A stretch of DNA of 64,000 nt from Pontederia crassipes (GCA_030549335.1 CM060189.1:29783001-29847000), one strand, 5' to 3'. Positions 24,277 to 38,315 are shown, numbered from the stretch's first letter. Notes: generated from the letters alone by a model not told the origin. Numbers and translations: made by a program.

Positions 24277-27200
24277 TCAACGGGGCCGGGCTAATCCAAA
24301 GCTTGCTTCAGGTTGCTTCTGATGAGTCTGCAGAAATGAAATAATCAGACAAATGAGTCTTTGTGAAATACTTAAACCATGTCATTTTTTTAGAGGGCTT
24401 AAACCATAAGACATGAAACCTAAGCAACAAATTTCACGAAAGATGAAAAGATATTTTAAAGTTTGAAACATACTTTAGAGTTTGAAACATGAATTATCTC
24501 AAAATTGATTCTTTTATAAAGCAGAAAGTATGACTATCAGGTTGATTGATATTCAGATTTATTATTGCTCAAAAGAGGTCAAATCATGAGTACATATGTA
24601 CGTTATATTTCTCCCATCACCATTATTCACACAACCATAGGTTAACTCTACCACTTGTATGACAATATTATCCATGTACCATTGCCCATTCTGAAAGATA
24701 TCACATTTCTCTGTAACCACATCGACCATAGAATAGATATGGTTAGCACTCAGTATTGAAAATTTAACATATTAAACAAAGAACAAAAATCTCAAGTTAT
24801 ATTCTTAATATCATATTCATGTTGTTTTTAAACAAAGAAATAGAGCAATTTTCACTTTTCGCATGGCGATCAAAGAAATACGAATGAAAAGCAAACAAAC
24901 AATGACTATTGATCTAAATGCTGGCAGCAGAAGAAGACAACTCAAGAAGTCCTGTTCATGAATGATATACCACCAGATGAGAGAACATATCAGAGCAAAC
25001 AACATGACATTTGATTGTGCATGAAGTAAATATTGAATACTCAGGACGCATAAGATGATGCAAATGAGTTTAGAGCACCTGTGTAAAAGGTTGATGAGGG
25101 TGAATATACGACAATCCAGGTCTAGCAGCTACAGGATACTGTGAAGAATGCATATAAACTGAAGAGGTCGATTGAGCACCAATAAAGTTAGGATTAAATG
25201 GTGGCAACATTCCTTCAGGTGGGCCATAATTCACTGGTGCAGCAGTTGCTGCAGACCAAAGGCCAGACATGTGTTGAGGAACAGGACGAGGTTGGTGATC
25301 TGCAGGAATCTGAGTCCTGTGACCAACTCCAAGTTGAGGGAACTCTGTGTTATAATTAACAGCAGGAGAATACAGAGGCTGCATGGCAAAAGTACCACCA
25401 TTGAATCCAAACCCAGGATCAAATCTTTGCATGTACCTGAAAATACAAGCATCATTTGCAACCCATTTAAACTTTCTATAGTTGGTTACCAGTCAAAATA
25501 CGTGAAAACATAGCATTCTTGCAGATTATGAAAAGACTATTATGATATGTGTGAAATCATGAAAATAGCAGAAATGCTTGTGAATTATTTACAGCCCAAG
25601 CAAGCACAAGGCATACCTGTCATAACTCCTATCATAATCAGGATCCTTTCGATCCACCTCACGATCCCGGAAGATAGCAACTCTAGGGTTTGGTCTCTGT
25701 CTTGTTACAGTAGGTTCTTTATCAGTCTTAATTCTATTTATTCTGCTGCTACCAGAAGATGGATCATTAATCCCCATCCCAAGATAATTTTCAGACCCTT
25801 CATTTACTCTATCATCTGACCCAACAGGGACAAAGTCTTGGAGAGTATCTGGCAATTTTATTTCATCCTCTGCTTTTTCCATTGCACCACTAGTACTGCT
25901 ACTGTTAAATATACGTGCACGTGCCCTGTTATATTCTTCTTTCCTTTCTTCTACACTTTTCTGATGATTGATTCTAGAAGAATGTGAATTTGCATTGCCA
26001 ACATTTTGATTCCACTTTTGCGGCCTTTGCTTTATCGCAACCTTAAATACAGTATTGCTATCTTCTTGTGGTAGATTTACTGGAATATCTGCTAGACGAA
26101 CTGGGGGCAGTTGACAATCATAAGAAGTCTTATGAAGCAATATTCTGGAGCCGGATCCATCAGGTAAGCTATTATCTGGTATTACAATTGACTGGAGATA
26201 ATAGTGTTGTGCTATTCTATGTGCTGCCAATCTAAGATAGGACGTTGGAAGTCCCTGAAATTCCAGCTGCTGTTGCGTAGGATCACGTATAAATTTCAGC
26301 ACATCTTGTTCCATCCTTAAAACTGAAACAGATAACATTTTCAGTCAATTCACGGGAAAAAGATTATTTTAGAGGAGAACGGACGACTAGTAATTTTTGT
26401 AGTCGAACCATTGCATTAAGAAAATAAATTTGACAATTTTTTTTAGGAGAATAAATTTGAAGTCAATATAAGAAGACTGAGATTATTTACTAACAATTGA
26501 ATATATTGTAAGATTATCGTTGACTGAAATATCACATGTATATTTGAAGTCAAGAATCTAAAGTGAGAAACTGAAAGTTACTGGAAGAATGCTATTTATT
26601 TTTAAAGAACTGAGAGAATGCTATTGAACAAGGATATCACAGAAAAAAAAATGTTACAAGATGCAACAAGTCATACTCCCTAAAAAACAATTTCAATATG
26701 CTTCATACCTAACAAAGTGCAACTATTGATAACATGACATATGTAAAAAAATGGTTGACCTCGTATCTAGTGTTTTTTGTTGTCCAATGGATCAGCTGGA
26801 AATACCTAATGCAAAACTATGTAAAAAGACATTGCCAATGTTACCCTAAACAGTTGTATTCGAGCAAAAATACAAACCGCATAGCCAAATTAAATTGATC
26901 CGTTGCATGGAATCACATCTTCATCTGCTACTAGGAGTGTGTCCATATAATCAATCTCAACACAATAAATTATTAACTGGGTAGACAAGACATGGGAATA
27001 AGTAAAATCTTACACTGGTCATGAGGTAAAACATGCCTCTACTTAACACATTCCACTGTTGAATTCAATAAAAGAAGCAATATCTATCCAAGCATCTACT
27101 AGTTTCTATGGACATTTTATTTCATAAACTCCATATTTTGAAATAATGAAGCAACTCCATTAGAATGCGTTCACAGCACATGTACAGGCATTAGTTTTGA

Positions 27201-28016
27201 CGGTTCAACAGTCATTTATCAATGCAGAACTGGCTGCCTAAGACTAATTGCCATGTAATTTCCAATTATGTTTCGCACAAGTAACTCAGATCAGATTATT
27301 CGTAAGCACTTAATTTATGTTCTCACACATGCAAATTCTGCAAAGCATTTATTTTGACAATATTGTTATTCCTTACAGATAAAAGCAAAAACAGTAGCCC
27401 TTTTAACTCGTACAATGTGCAACTTAAATTGGTAAAGAAGATATCACGAACAGCAAGCAGTGCTTTTTTAAACCCCTCCCCCATCCCCCACAACATCACG
27501 GAAGGACTGAATTTATCACCAATAGCTTGTTGTAGCAATCAGAACTTTGCTGCTTTAGTATTATTTAATTGAACTAAAATCATTCCTCTTTTAAAAGAAA
27601 ATTGAAGAAAAATTGCACGATTCGAGTTGGAAGAAAGACAGGTAACACATAACGGACTGAATTATTTATAATTATACAACAGACTCAAAAACCGAATTCA
27701 ACGCGTTCGAGCTGACGAACGGAGGAGGAGAAGGAGCGAAAGTTCTCTTACTCGCTAGCCGCTCGCGAGGCTTCTCCAAGGCCTCCCTGAGGAACTGATC
27801 TACCTTTCCAACGGCGTCCTCCGAAGCAGCAACCCCGCGGTCGGCGGGACCAGACGCGGCCCCCCGCTGCGCCCCCTCGCGCACCATGTCCGGCGGCGAC
27901 GAGGACGAAGACCCCGAGCTCTTCTTGGAGGAAACCAAGAGGCGGCTCATGCTGGCGTCCAGATCCGCCATCTCCCACGAGTCCGGGGCAGCAGGGTCGT
28001 CGGAGGAGCCGTCCAT
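24277..28016 (-). CDS. R3H and SUZ domain RNA-binding protein
   Basis: Four coding exons on the minus strand: 28016-27752, 26322-25617, 25436-25079 and 24327-24277, with junction phases 1, 2 and 0, give 459 residues. The first 70 residues are Ser/Ala-rich and disordered. VDQFLREALEKPRERLAILRMEQDVLKF leads into the R3H domain (about 92-140, PTSYLRLAAHRIAQHYYL with the Arg-x3-His signature). The SUZ motif KSVEERKEEYNRARARIF is at about 210-228. The tail is Pro/Gln/Tyr-rich and ends EASFGLARPR. R3H binds single-stranded nucleic acid and SUZ binds RNA; animal relatives (Encore, R3HDM) act on mRNA in the cytoplasm, while plant members are little studied. The start is the ATG of MDGSSDDPAAPDSW; the frame stays open upstream but that sequence looks like leader. 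The first intron is 1.43 kb. Family is firm, exact role unknown. Confidence 0.9.
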
Positions 28017-28144
28017 GGCGGACGAGTGGGGAGGGGGAAGAAGAGGAAAAGGGAGAGCGGCTGCCGGAGAAATGCTGACTAGCGTACGTGTCGGGCGGCC
28101 GGAACCCAGGTTCCGATGGCGGGGGATGGCTCCATGGATGCGAA

Positions 28145-28161
28145 ATTTAGGGTTAGGGTTC
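28145..28161 (-). promoter_or_regulatory. Telo-box pair in the R3H gene leader or promoter
   Basis: On the minus strand AACCCTAACCCTAAAT contains two overlapping AACCCTAA (telo-box) words about 130 bp upstream of the start codon. In plants telo-boxes near transcription starts are typical of genes active in dividing cells and of translation-related genes. Confidence 0.5.
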
Positions 28162-28469
28162 TGGAAAACGAGCTGCGGGACGAGATCGCCGGATTTATAA
28201 GTTTGGTAGATTTGGGGGAAAAGGAACAAAAGGATGAGGAAGTAGTGGGGGGCACGAATTTCCGAATCTGCCACCCGTGTGATCTGGGTGGATAAGATTC
28301 CCGTAGGGGTGTAATGGGCATTCGAGTGGTTAAATATCGGAACGTGTCGCGACGCGGTGGAGCTCGCGACTCGGGCGGTTGGCACTTGCGCGGCGGTTCA
28401 ATCGAACCGACCGGTTTTTGAGCCGGCCGTTGGGGACCCGCCAAATTAATCATCTCGAATAACATAGAA

Positions 28470-30334
28470 ATATGATAAATGTATAGATGGTGAGATTCCT
28501 GTTGTTATTAAAATATGTGTATAGTAAATAAGTAAGATATTGTGTAGGTTTCCTCTCTATTTTTTTTATTTGTGCGTGTGTGTTTTGTGAAGGAGACTTT
28601 GTTTGAAATTATTAGTATTTGATTAATTCGAAATTTGAGAAAATAAAACAAAAATAATTTAGTTTCTGATCATGATTAAATGAGCGTTCGGACTCATACC
28701 TTGCTACGTTGATTCCTCTCGGTTGTTTAGAATAGGGTATTGCGAATAATACTACTGAAATAGTAAGATGTTATAAACTTGAACCAGTAATTATAGAATA
28801 GGTTCCTCTGAGCTTTATGCCGTAGAAGGAAGTGATATTAAATTTTGTCAAACAACATTTGTTTCTATTTTCTATAGGAAATGGAAAGTTTTCGATTCAA
28901 TGGAAAACATAATTAAAATAATTTGAATTGCATGACACGCCTATATTCGGAAACTAAATTGGTATCCCAATCTACTATGGATGAAAATCACACGGATTCT
29001 CTTTAAGCGTAGATTTAAAGACAATCAAAATTTAGTGAGACTGTATTTGATTGTTAGTCTACCATTTTACCATGATAACAGTTTCAAACTTCTATTCATC
29101 CTCCATTCTTATCTATTTCTCTTTCTTTTTTTTTTTTTGCATTTTACCTACTTTCTTTTCTACTCTCTCCATTATTATTTTTCCTTCTATTATTACCCGC
29201 CATCAAGCAGTTTGAAGAGTTTTATATACTAGCAGACCGTTTGAGCTCCATGATCTCATTTGTTTTCCTTTCCTACATGGTGTATAAGACGTCCAAACGA
29301 CAGCCGTTGTTTTCCTCATTTTTTTCCTACATGGTGTATAAGACGAAATCCAAACGATAGCCGTTTTCGAATGAGAGTTTATAAAGGTTATGTATCAGTT
29401 TCACGCGTCCTCCTCTTTCTCTATTTCCTATTTAGTTTCTCTTTTTTCTCCTTGAATCCGCACAACAGTTTTGACGCTTCCCAACTTTCTTTTTAAATGA
29501 AATGACATGATTCTGACGCTCCATTGTCCAAACATCTGACGTTCTATTTTTTTTCCCTACATTTAAAATGGAGAAATCGGAGGAATGCACACCACTGGCC
29601 CTCCTCCTCCTTACGAGCATATCCTTCAACCAAAGACGGAGTCAGGTGCAGGTGCAGGTGCCTGCACGCGTCTGCACGACATTTGCAATCTTATATATAT
29701 TATCTTTGTTCTAATTGAATCAAAGATTAGCAATTTTCCAGCTGGTTTCAACATTCATACCTCCCAGCCCAGTATCGAATCATGTCAATGACGATGCATC
29801 AATTTAACTTTTTTATTTTCGACCATAAGGAGGTATATATAATTAATTTTTCTTAAAGCGTCATTATTATCTAATAATCATCTTATTTATTATACTAATT
29901 TTTTAAGCATAAATACATGGTGTTTAATATCATTTTTCATCTTTTACTAAGCTTTATGTACCTTTAAATATATTTTGTTAAATTTAATATAATACAAAAA
30001 AAATTAAAAAAATTTATGCCATTAATTTGACTTCGTATTTTTAAAGTAAATTGTTTTATTATTTCATATATAATTATTTTATTTATTGAAATTATATGTA
30101 ATTGGTTGTAATATATTTTTCATAGGATAGTTATGTCATTATAACATAAAAATTTTACTACATCATTTTGATTAAATAATCATTTCATTTTTTATATTAA
30201 ATATTATTATTCTTATTGTGATAATATGAATTATTGAGTATATATTTTTTTTAAAAAATTTCTTAGCTTAATAGTTTGCTATTTTTTATCATTTAATAGT
30301 TTGTCATATATATGTTTAATATCATTTTATCATT
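28470..30334. other. Intergenic, AT-rich
   Basis: No gene recognised. A roughly 60-bp tandem duplication lies at 29268-29366. The interval 29800-30330 is almost pure A/T and directly abuts the GC-rich vWA relic. Short open frames here are rich in Phe/Tyr/Ser, as expected from AT-rich noise. Confidence 0.5.
29268..29366. repeat. Tandem duplication containing TTTCCTACATGGTGTATAAG
   Basis: Two adjacent copies share TTCCTACATGGTGTATAAGACG, then CCAAACGACAGCCGTT or CCAAACGATAGCCGTT. Copy starts are near 29268 and 29325; the second copy carries a 4-5 base insertion. Confidence 0.8.
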
Positions 30335-30960
30335 AGTGAACCCAATCAAAATTATTCCCGACTCGCCACTGCCTTCAAGCACAGTCGTCCTGGTCTCGAG
30401 CTTCAATGGGCCGAACTTGCGGCTGCTCAAGGAATCCATGGTGCTCGTGATCTTCTCGCTTTGCCATGTCGACCGGTTGGCTATCGTCACGCACTCCAAC
30501 GTCGCTGCTTGTGCGCTCCCGCTGAGACAGATGTTGGCATAGGGGAAGTGTGTGGCGCTGCAGGTGATCGACCGCCTCTCTACCTTGAGGAGGGCGAGCC
30601 CAGGGAGGGGCTCCGGAAGGGCGTCAAGATATTGGAGGAGCGGGCGCACTGGAACCGTAGCCTGCATCCTCCACCTGTCAGATGGCCCGACGCACAGCTA
30701 TGTCTGTGCGGACCTGCCGTTCCCCATCCCAGTGCACTGGTTCCACATGGTGGGGTTTGACTTCGGGGCGTCCAACGGGTTCATCATGCACGAGTTCGAG
30801 GAGTTCCTGGGAGGCGCCATCATGGACGTGCAACTGAGTGACGGAGGATGAGGAGGCGGCGGGCGAGGAGAGTGGTGAGGTTGGGAGAGCTCAAGGGCGG
30901 CGAGGAGAGGACGATACCATTGGATTTGGTGGCGTGCAGCAGTTGCTGGAACAATAGTAA
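30335..30960 (+). pseudogene. Relic of a WAV3-type von Willebrand A domain E3 ligase gene
   Basis: A GC-rich island reads, in changing frames, as pieces of the vWA region of the WAV3/EDA40 family of plant RING E3 ligases. The pieces are VVLVSSFNGPNLRLLKESM (degraded MIDAS region, DVSGSM expected), FSLCHVDRLAIVTHSN, LQVIDRLSTL, EGLRKGVKILEER, LHLSDGPTHSY, PIPVHWFHMVGFDFGA and finally VVRLGELKGGEERTIPLDL near 30870-30930. Order and spacing follow the family, but at least three frame changes are needed and the N-terminal RING and C-terminal parts are missing. In Arabidopsis WAV3 proteins control root gravitropism. This fragment is not expected to make a working protein. It could be retroposed or moved by a transposon; no donor gene is in the window. 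Confidence 0.75.
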
Positions 30961-31889
30961 TTGTGGGTCGGCTATTGTGTGTGTGAGAGAGAGAACTATT
31001 AGTGTCAAGGGACTGAAACTTCCTTCTTCTTCTTCAAATTTTAAAAATATCACCCTTCAGTGAGAAATTATTGTTTTTTATGCTCGGCAACCTTTAGGAT
31101 TATTATTATAACTGATTTAATAATGATGTCTTCTTTTTAAAAATAGACATTGTGGAAAAATATCGTGTCTCTTATTTTTTATTCATCAAATTTAAAATAT
31201 ATAGATAAAATTAATGATTTTAAATGAAAAAAGATCAAACATAATTTATAAATTTTTATCCATCAATAAAGGAGGGACACGACCTTTTTATCCTATTATA
31301 ATACAACCATCTTGCAGAATTTGGAAAGATATAAAAAAGATATTATTTTATGATAATATTATAATTTGTCCTGTTTAAGGAAAAAAGTTGTTGATCAAAC
31401 CCTTCAATTAGTGCTTGGTTCATGGAAAACAAAAAATATTTAAAAGAAAGCCTTTAGACATGGTCAATTAACATCATACCCTTCATCTTTTTCTCGTTCT
31501 TCTACAAATTATGAGAGAGAGGGAGAGTTTTAAAGTAATTAGGTGTGCGTTATAAACAACATGATCATTTCAAATGAGAAACAATCATATTGCACTTAGG
31601 GTGTATTTGGTTCATTATATCTTTTTTAGATTTCTAGACATTTTGATAGGAATGATGGATTCTAATATTTAGTTATGTCATATGTCAACCAAAATGACAT
31701 TCTTATGAAATGTTAGAATTCCATTACCACCATAAATAGTGTCTTTCTCACATTCCAATGACCATACTCTAGAAGAGAGAGAAAGACAAAAAGAGAGGAG
31801 GGAAATGTTATTCTTTTATTAAATTAAAACAAATATAGAAATTCAGCTTTCCTTGAAATATAATTCCTTAAATTTATAACATTATCACT
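30961..31889. other. Intergenic
   Basis: AT-rich, no gene. At 31597 a TTAGGGTGTATTTGGTTCA sequence resembles the start of the Tourist-like MITEs found elsewhere in this window (52741, 58638), but no matching second end was found. Confidence 0.45.
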
Positions 31890-32140
31890 GATTGTTAATG
31901 TCCTGACAGCCCTCTAAGAAAGAAAATTAAAATAAAAGGAGAAAAGAGATTTTAACGGATGGAGTCCATAGCTCGCCTCATGAGTATCATGTACTCTCGA
32001 TGTCAAAGATCCTGAAGTCACCTGTAATATGCACGCCGATGATATCAAAAGGTGACGCATGAATGCCGGTAATAAGTTTGTACAAATCCAAAAGCCTAAT
32101 ATGTTTTTTTTAGAAAAAGAACTCTTTTTTATTTAAGTAA
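31890..32140. repeat. Direct repeat, copy 1 (about 250 bp), left of the Helitron
   Basis: From GATTGTTAATGT to ATTTAAGTAA this matches 38069-38315 at roughly 90 percent by eye, with small indels. It ends exactly at the Helitron 3' terminus. On the minus strand both copies contain an open stretch with possible acceptor ATTAG|G, reading LLDLYK...IHASPFDI...GVH.TGDFRIFDI.ST and then a stop. Confidence 0.85.
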
Positions 32141-34264
32141 CTAGTGTAACACCCGCGCGATGTGCGGTCTTAAAAAGTAATTGTTATATATTTTTTTTAG
32201 TTTTTTTAGAAGTAATGTAATGAAAATTTCACGCATATATATATATGAGAAATAATGTAATTAATGAACAACTTAGAAACAATGCATAATGAAATAATTT
32301 TTTAATATAAATTTCGAAAAACTTCTTTGTAAACTACATTTGTATCCTCATTCGAAATTCCACCCTCATCATTATAAACCAAAAGCTTAAGTCCCTTTCT
32401 GCTTGTTATTCTTGATAAAAGCCACATACAATTGTCCAGGTCTCTTTAAAAATAATCCAACATTATACAATGATTGGCTTTGACTTTTGTTAATGGTCAT
32501 AGAAAATGATACTGTGAGATGAAACTGCCTGCGCTGAAATTTGAAAGGTATTCGTGCATCACATGAAGTTAATGTCATTCTTGAGATGAATAATTTTTTC
32601 TTCTGCATTGATCCTTGATAAAATTTTGGCTTCAATAATCGTATTTTCAAGTTTTGTGATGATCAATCTTGTGCCATTACACAATCCAAAAGATTGATCT
32701 ATATTTCTTAGTAATATCACTGGAACATCAATCTTTAAAGTGATAGAATGACATGGAACTCCAGAACATTTAATACTATTTAGAAACTCTATTGTATAAA
32801 TATGTTGCAAAGGTTCAAATGAATTATTAGACATACATATTGTATCTAAACTCAAGTGCATTTTCTCTTTATGTTGATTGAGTGATACCATATAATTATT
32901 AATTGATTCCACCATGTCAAGTGTTGGAGCAAGAATTGCTCTTTGGCATAAGTAATTTATGTCACTCGAATGTCGAAGAAAACTCGAAAAAAATATTTTT
33001 TACTATTGTATATAGGGGATCTTCGCAATTCTTGATAAGCAAATCATTAGGGATTTGAATTTATTAAAATCATCAATTGATTTTTCAATTTCTCCATTGC
33101 CAATACTTAAAATTCAATCAGAAAATCTTTTTAGCTCACTTGAGTATGTTACAGATTGATCTTCTTGTAATCTCATATTCTTTTGTTAGTTTCAAAATTT
33201 GACAATAAGATCATAAATAAGAAGAATTCAAAGCAGCATGAATTATATCTTGTCTCATACCTTTTGCAATAACCGACAGAATTTGTTTGAAATCGTCTTT
33301 AAAAACTATTGTTTTATCTCCAAAAAGTTTATCTAAATTAGTCGAATTATGAAATCCAAAAACATCTCTAATAGTTCTATCAATAGCTTCAAAAAAATAT
33401 TTGTGCATGATCGGTGCCTCATCCCAAATAATTAACTTTGTCTTCATAATAAGTTTTACTAACTGACTACCTTGCTTTATATTACATGTTGAATATTCAT
33501 TTGGATTTAATGGGATTACAGATCTTGAATGTGCAGTTCGACCTCCTGGTAATAAAAGAGATGTAATATCACTTGAAGCAACAGTTAACATAATATCCCC
33601 TTACGATCTGAATCTAGATGATAGAGTTCTAAAAAAAAGTCTTATCGGTACCTCTATAGCCATGTGCAAAAAATAATCCACCTTTATCTTCAGTTGCCAA
33701 TGTCATTATTGTATCATAAACTTATTTTTGTTCGGATGTCAAATTCACCAATAGTTCGTGATGTTCTTTTAACAAATTGCATTTATGATATCGAAGTTGA
33801 TCAATGATTAATTGATTGCTGAAATCAACATGATCATCATCATAAATTGGTCTTGGCATCGATGGAATGTCTTGAAAACTTTTTCCACGACTTTTGAGAA
33901 TTCTTTCCAACTTTCGCAAACAAAGATTTTTAATGTCATCTATACTTAGCTCTGCATCTAAATTTTTAAAAGAAAAATGAAAGAGTTAAAAAATAAGCAT
34001 ATAATTATAGGCATTTAAGTTAATTACATAAGAATCTACAAAATAATAATTGATATTTATTTTAAAATAATAAGAGGGAGTTTATTTTTTACCTCATTAT
34101 CCATTATTGTCCTTTCTTCATGAAGAATATCATCTGATAACAATTGCCATGTTGCTTGCCATACATATTCAGGTCATGTCATTGAGTTCGATAGTAATAA
34201 CATAGCAAATAATCGTCTAAGGTATGATGACATGGCCAGGGACGGAGCCAGGATGAAATTTTAA

Positions 34265-34265
34265 G

Positions 34266-34294
<29 letters not shown>
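34265..34294. repeat. Poly-G run, 30 bases
   Basis: An uninterrupted G homopolymer 28 bp inside the hAT-like element. The exact length is likely to be unreliable in any assembly. Confidence 0.9.
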
Positions 34295-34296
<2 letters not shown>

Positions 34297-34594
34297 AAAA
34301 ATAGTATGTGAAAAGATAAAATGCATATATATATATATATATATATAATCAAATTAAGAAATAATATTGCTTTAGGAACAATATATATGAAAAAAATAAC
34401 TTACAATTATAAACATTATTGTATTTAAATTAAAGTATCATTTTATTATTCATGCATAATTTTTTTTCTTTCTGTGTTTATGATGTTAAAGGAAAATACA
34501 TGTAAGTAATTTTGTTATGACAATTAATTAATTTGATTAGTTATAGAAAGGAGTCAAAATTATTAGTACATACATTTTATTTGCATAAATGCAT

Positions 34595-34711
<117 letters not shown>

Positions 34712-37700
34712 TATACATATATATGTGTAGTTTTTTTATAAATTATATGCTCTCATTATCTCATCTCAATTCACAAAATTAGGGTCTTACTATATATTTT
34801 TTTATATATTACTATATATATTATATGTCTAGAAGTTAGGGAATTTAATTATGTCAAGTTCACAAAATTAAAGGGGCCATATCATATATTTCAAATATGT
34901 ATATAATAATATACATTACTATCTATAATATCTCAAAATGTTAGGGGGCCATGGACATATGGACATGTCCCATTCACTTGCCTCTTTTATAGCATCTATG
35001 TATTCTTTATCATCATCTTTGAAAGTCTAGTAAATATCATTATTGACCATTCTGAGACCTTCAAAGCAAGTAGGACCTTTGATAATATACAAAAGCAATC
35101 TCAAATAATATAGTTCACCACTTCCTGGAGCAACAAAAAATATTCTGCCAATAGAAAATTCTTTACTTTGTCTTCTCTCATATATTTTCTATTTTTGTTT
35201 CCATACAAATTTAAGAGGAAATTCTGCATAAATTAATTCCCTTGCTCCAGGAAATAACTTATTTACTTCAAACCAAGATAAGAACATTGATTCATTTGTA
35301 CTTTGTCTATTGACAACATCATCAATGGGATCATCATCTGTGAACACAATAGTATGTTCATTTGAAAGATGAAACGTTAACCGTTCTACTGGAGGTGTTC
35401 TATGATGAATGGGAAAAGTATAAATTCTCCAAGAAGCCTCACAAGTTGATATGTACCGACAATCATAATACATATTAATTCCATCAACAATATCTTATGA
35501 ACCTTCCCCATTTGAACTTTCTGAAAAAGCAATAGTTATCCGATCATATCTCTTATTGACATACTTAAATAAATATTTAATTGATCTTGATTGATTGCAC
35601 CATTCAACATTTATATAACCACCATATTTTAAAAATAAAAAATGATCGTGAGGGTAACATACCTATTATCCAAGTCAATACCATCTTTCTTTATGCTTCT
35701 ACCATTATCCCTTCTTTTATACACAGGATAATCATCTTCATCAATTATTGTTGCTTGAACAAACATTTTAGGAAAATGCTTTGCATGCACGGAGAAGATT
35801 TTCTAATGGCACCACATGGACCATGCAACATAAAATTTTTTACAGCTTTATAGCAATGATTCTCATTGAACTCATCTGTTATTTCTGCTGAAATTATTCG
35901 ATCAATATCATTCGCAGTCAAAAATTTGTTACGCTCATGAAGAAAAAGTAATATACGAGCATGAGGCAAACCTAGTTTTTAAAACTCAATAGTATATATC
36001 ACTACATGAAAATTAAACTATTTAATAAATATTTTAAAACTATTAATAAAGGAATCTAGCTTGCATAAGTTGAAAAGGAAATAAATTGAGAAATTTAGTG
36101 AGTAGTTGAACTACGTACATGCTTTTACTTCTCCGAAAATGCGATTATCGTGAAAGTCTCTTATTAAGCTATCCAATTTTATTTTAAAAATTCTTGATAA
36201 AATATCATGACGATCTTCAGGATTCAAATTTCTTCTGCCAAAAAATTTACATATCTCTGGCCATTAGATTTGCAAGTAAAAGTGACAAAAAGATCAGAAT
36301 ATCCAGCCCATTTGAAAATAGCCATGGCATCTTGATAATTCTGAATCATGTATCGTGCACCACCTGTGAAGCTAGACGGTAGAATGATTCTTTTTCCTTG
36401 TGAAGAATGATTAGTATCTCCACGCAATACATCAGCAGCTAATCTTTTATAAATATGAGATCTTAATTTCTTTTGATGAACTCTAACGTACTTCAAGCGA
36501 GAAGATTCAATCATTGTACATGCATCCACTAAGAATTATTGAAATAACCTTTTGGAGAACACAATAGTTGAGAATTCATTCTTTCTTTCTTGAATCTTAT
36601 AAGCAAAATATTCTCTAATGCTAATATATTTTCTTCCTCAAATTGATTCACTTATTTGGAAAAGAGAAATATCTTCTCTATAGCCATCTGCCGCATATGG
36701 AAAAAGCAAAGGATATTATAGAGATAAATAAGCAAGATTCAATTCATTTATTCTTTGCAATTGTTCAAATTGATTTTCAATGATAATATTTTTATCACCT
36801 CTAAATAATTCAAAATCACCCACTACCAATGCAGCTACTTCTGAAGTGGTTGGTAAATTATATGTTCTACCATCAAAACTTCTTTTTCCAATTAATTTGA
36901 GTCTCATGTTGGAGTTTCTGCTTTCCTAAAATCTGTCTCATACCTTTCTGAATGTGTTTGTCAAAATATTATTCTCATCAAGCATTTTTTCAAGTAAAAA
37001 ATAATCTCAGCTTGAAAATTGTTTATACCTTAACCACAGCTACAAAAGAAAATGTTGTCAAATTAGTAAAAGAAACAAATAACATACGTGACATATATTT
37101 CTTTTATTAAGAAAACTAAAAGATAAGTACTTAAGTGTTAGAAACTATCCTCACAGCATGCATTTTGTTCTCTATCTCATGTTCTGTACAAAAAAAATGT
37201 ACAATTGTGCAAACTTCGGTAATGATCATTCAATTGGCAATAAACTTCCAATTTGACGATAATTTTGACCAAACAACCTGAATGTCCTAGGTCCTCGTGT
37301 TTGATTTGTAGATGCACCAATCTTTCCACCCATTGATGTAAATGAAAACATAGAATTATAAATCATAATATTCTTTCGAAAATGATCACTTTTAAGACCT
37401 GCAAGAAAAATAATAACATATAAATTAATAAATGTTTGTGCTTAAGGACAACATAGAAAGAAAAGTATTTTTATTTTCATACCTGATCCAAACAAAAGTT
37501 TTTTTAAAATTTGAGGCAGTTCCTTTGAATTTGGCAACTTTATTTTTCCATGACAACAACACAAAGAGAACTTTGAGCTTTTTAACTTACGATGCTTGCC
37601 AATTCTTTCTTCATATCAAAATAATGCTCCACAATGTTTACATTCATAACTTGGATCTTCTATATCCCAATATCCTGAATTTGTAAAAAAAAGAAAATTG

Positions 37701-38068
37701 TTAACATCATCATGTATGTCATTGATTATTAAGCATTGAAGAATAGATGCATACCTTCATTATATATGTCTCTAAAACAGACAACTTCATCTTCTGAAAT
37801 GTATTTAAGATTATAAAATAAGAATAGTAAGAAATATGTTTCAAATGTGCAACACTTACATAAGCATAAAATATATTAATAAAGAATGTAACATATATGT
37901 CAATAAATATTATATTTGTAAAATATACAACACATCTGAATAAATTAATATTTCAAAAAACTCACAAATAAACTGGTGTGATTGTACCTTCAAACTCACT
38001 TGCAAAATGATCTTCCTCGTAATATTGCATAATACCTTTATTGTATGTAACAAAATAAGTAAAAGAAC

Positions 38069-38315
38069 GATTGTTAACGTCAGCCCTCTAAGAAAGAAAA
38101 TTAAGATAAAAGGAGAAAAGAGAAATTTTAACATATGAAGTCCATAGCTCGGCCTCATGAGTATCATGTGCTCTTGATGTCGAAGATCCTGAAATCACCT
38201 GTAGTATGCACGCCATTGATATCAAAAGGTGATGCATGAATGACGCTAACAATTTTGTACAAATCCAAAAGCCTAATATGTTTTTTTAGAAAAAGAACTC
38301 TTTTTATTTAAGTAA
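38069..38315. repeat. Direct repeat, copy 2 (about 247 bp), right of the Helitron
   Basis: From GATTGTTAACGT to ATTTAAGTAA, homologous to 31890-32140 in the same orientation. Unlike copy 1 it continues into TTCTACCGACACC, not into a Helitron end. On the minus strand the shared reading frame is LLDLYKIVSVIHASPFDI then NGVHTTGDFRIFDIKST and a stop. Confidence 0.85.

Noticed and set aside
23938-24294. Open frames on both strands downstream of the R3H stop codon
   Set aside because: The R3H protein has a convincing family-type end (EASFGLARPR) at 24277, so these fall in its 3'UTR.
28016-28385. Upstream extension of the R3H first exon (frame open to 28385)
   Set aside because: The extension reads as low-complexity leader sequence with telo-boxes; the ATG at 28016 gives the acidic Ser-rich start expected. 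An upstream start cannot be fully excluded.
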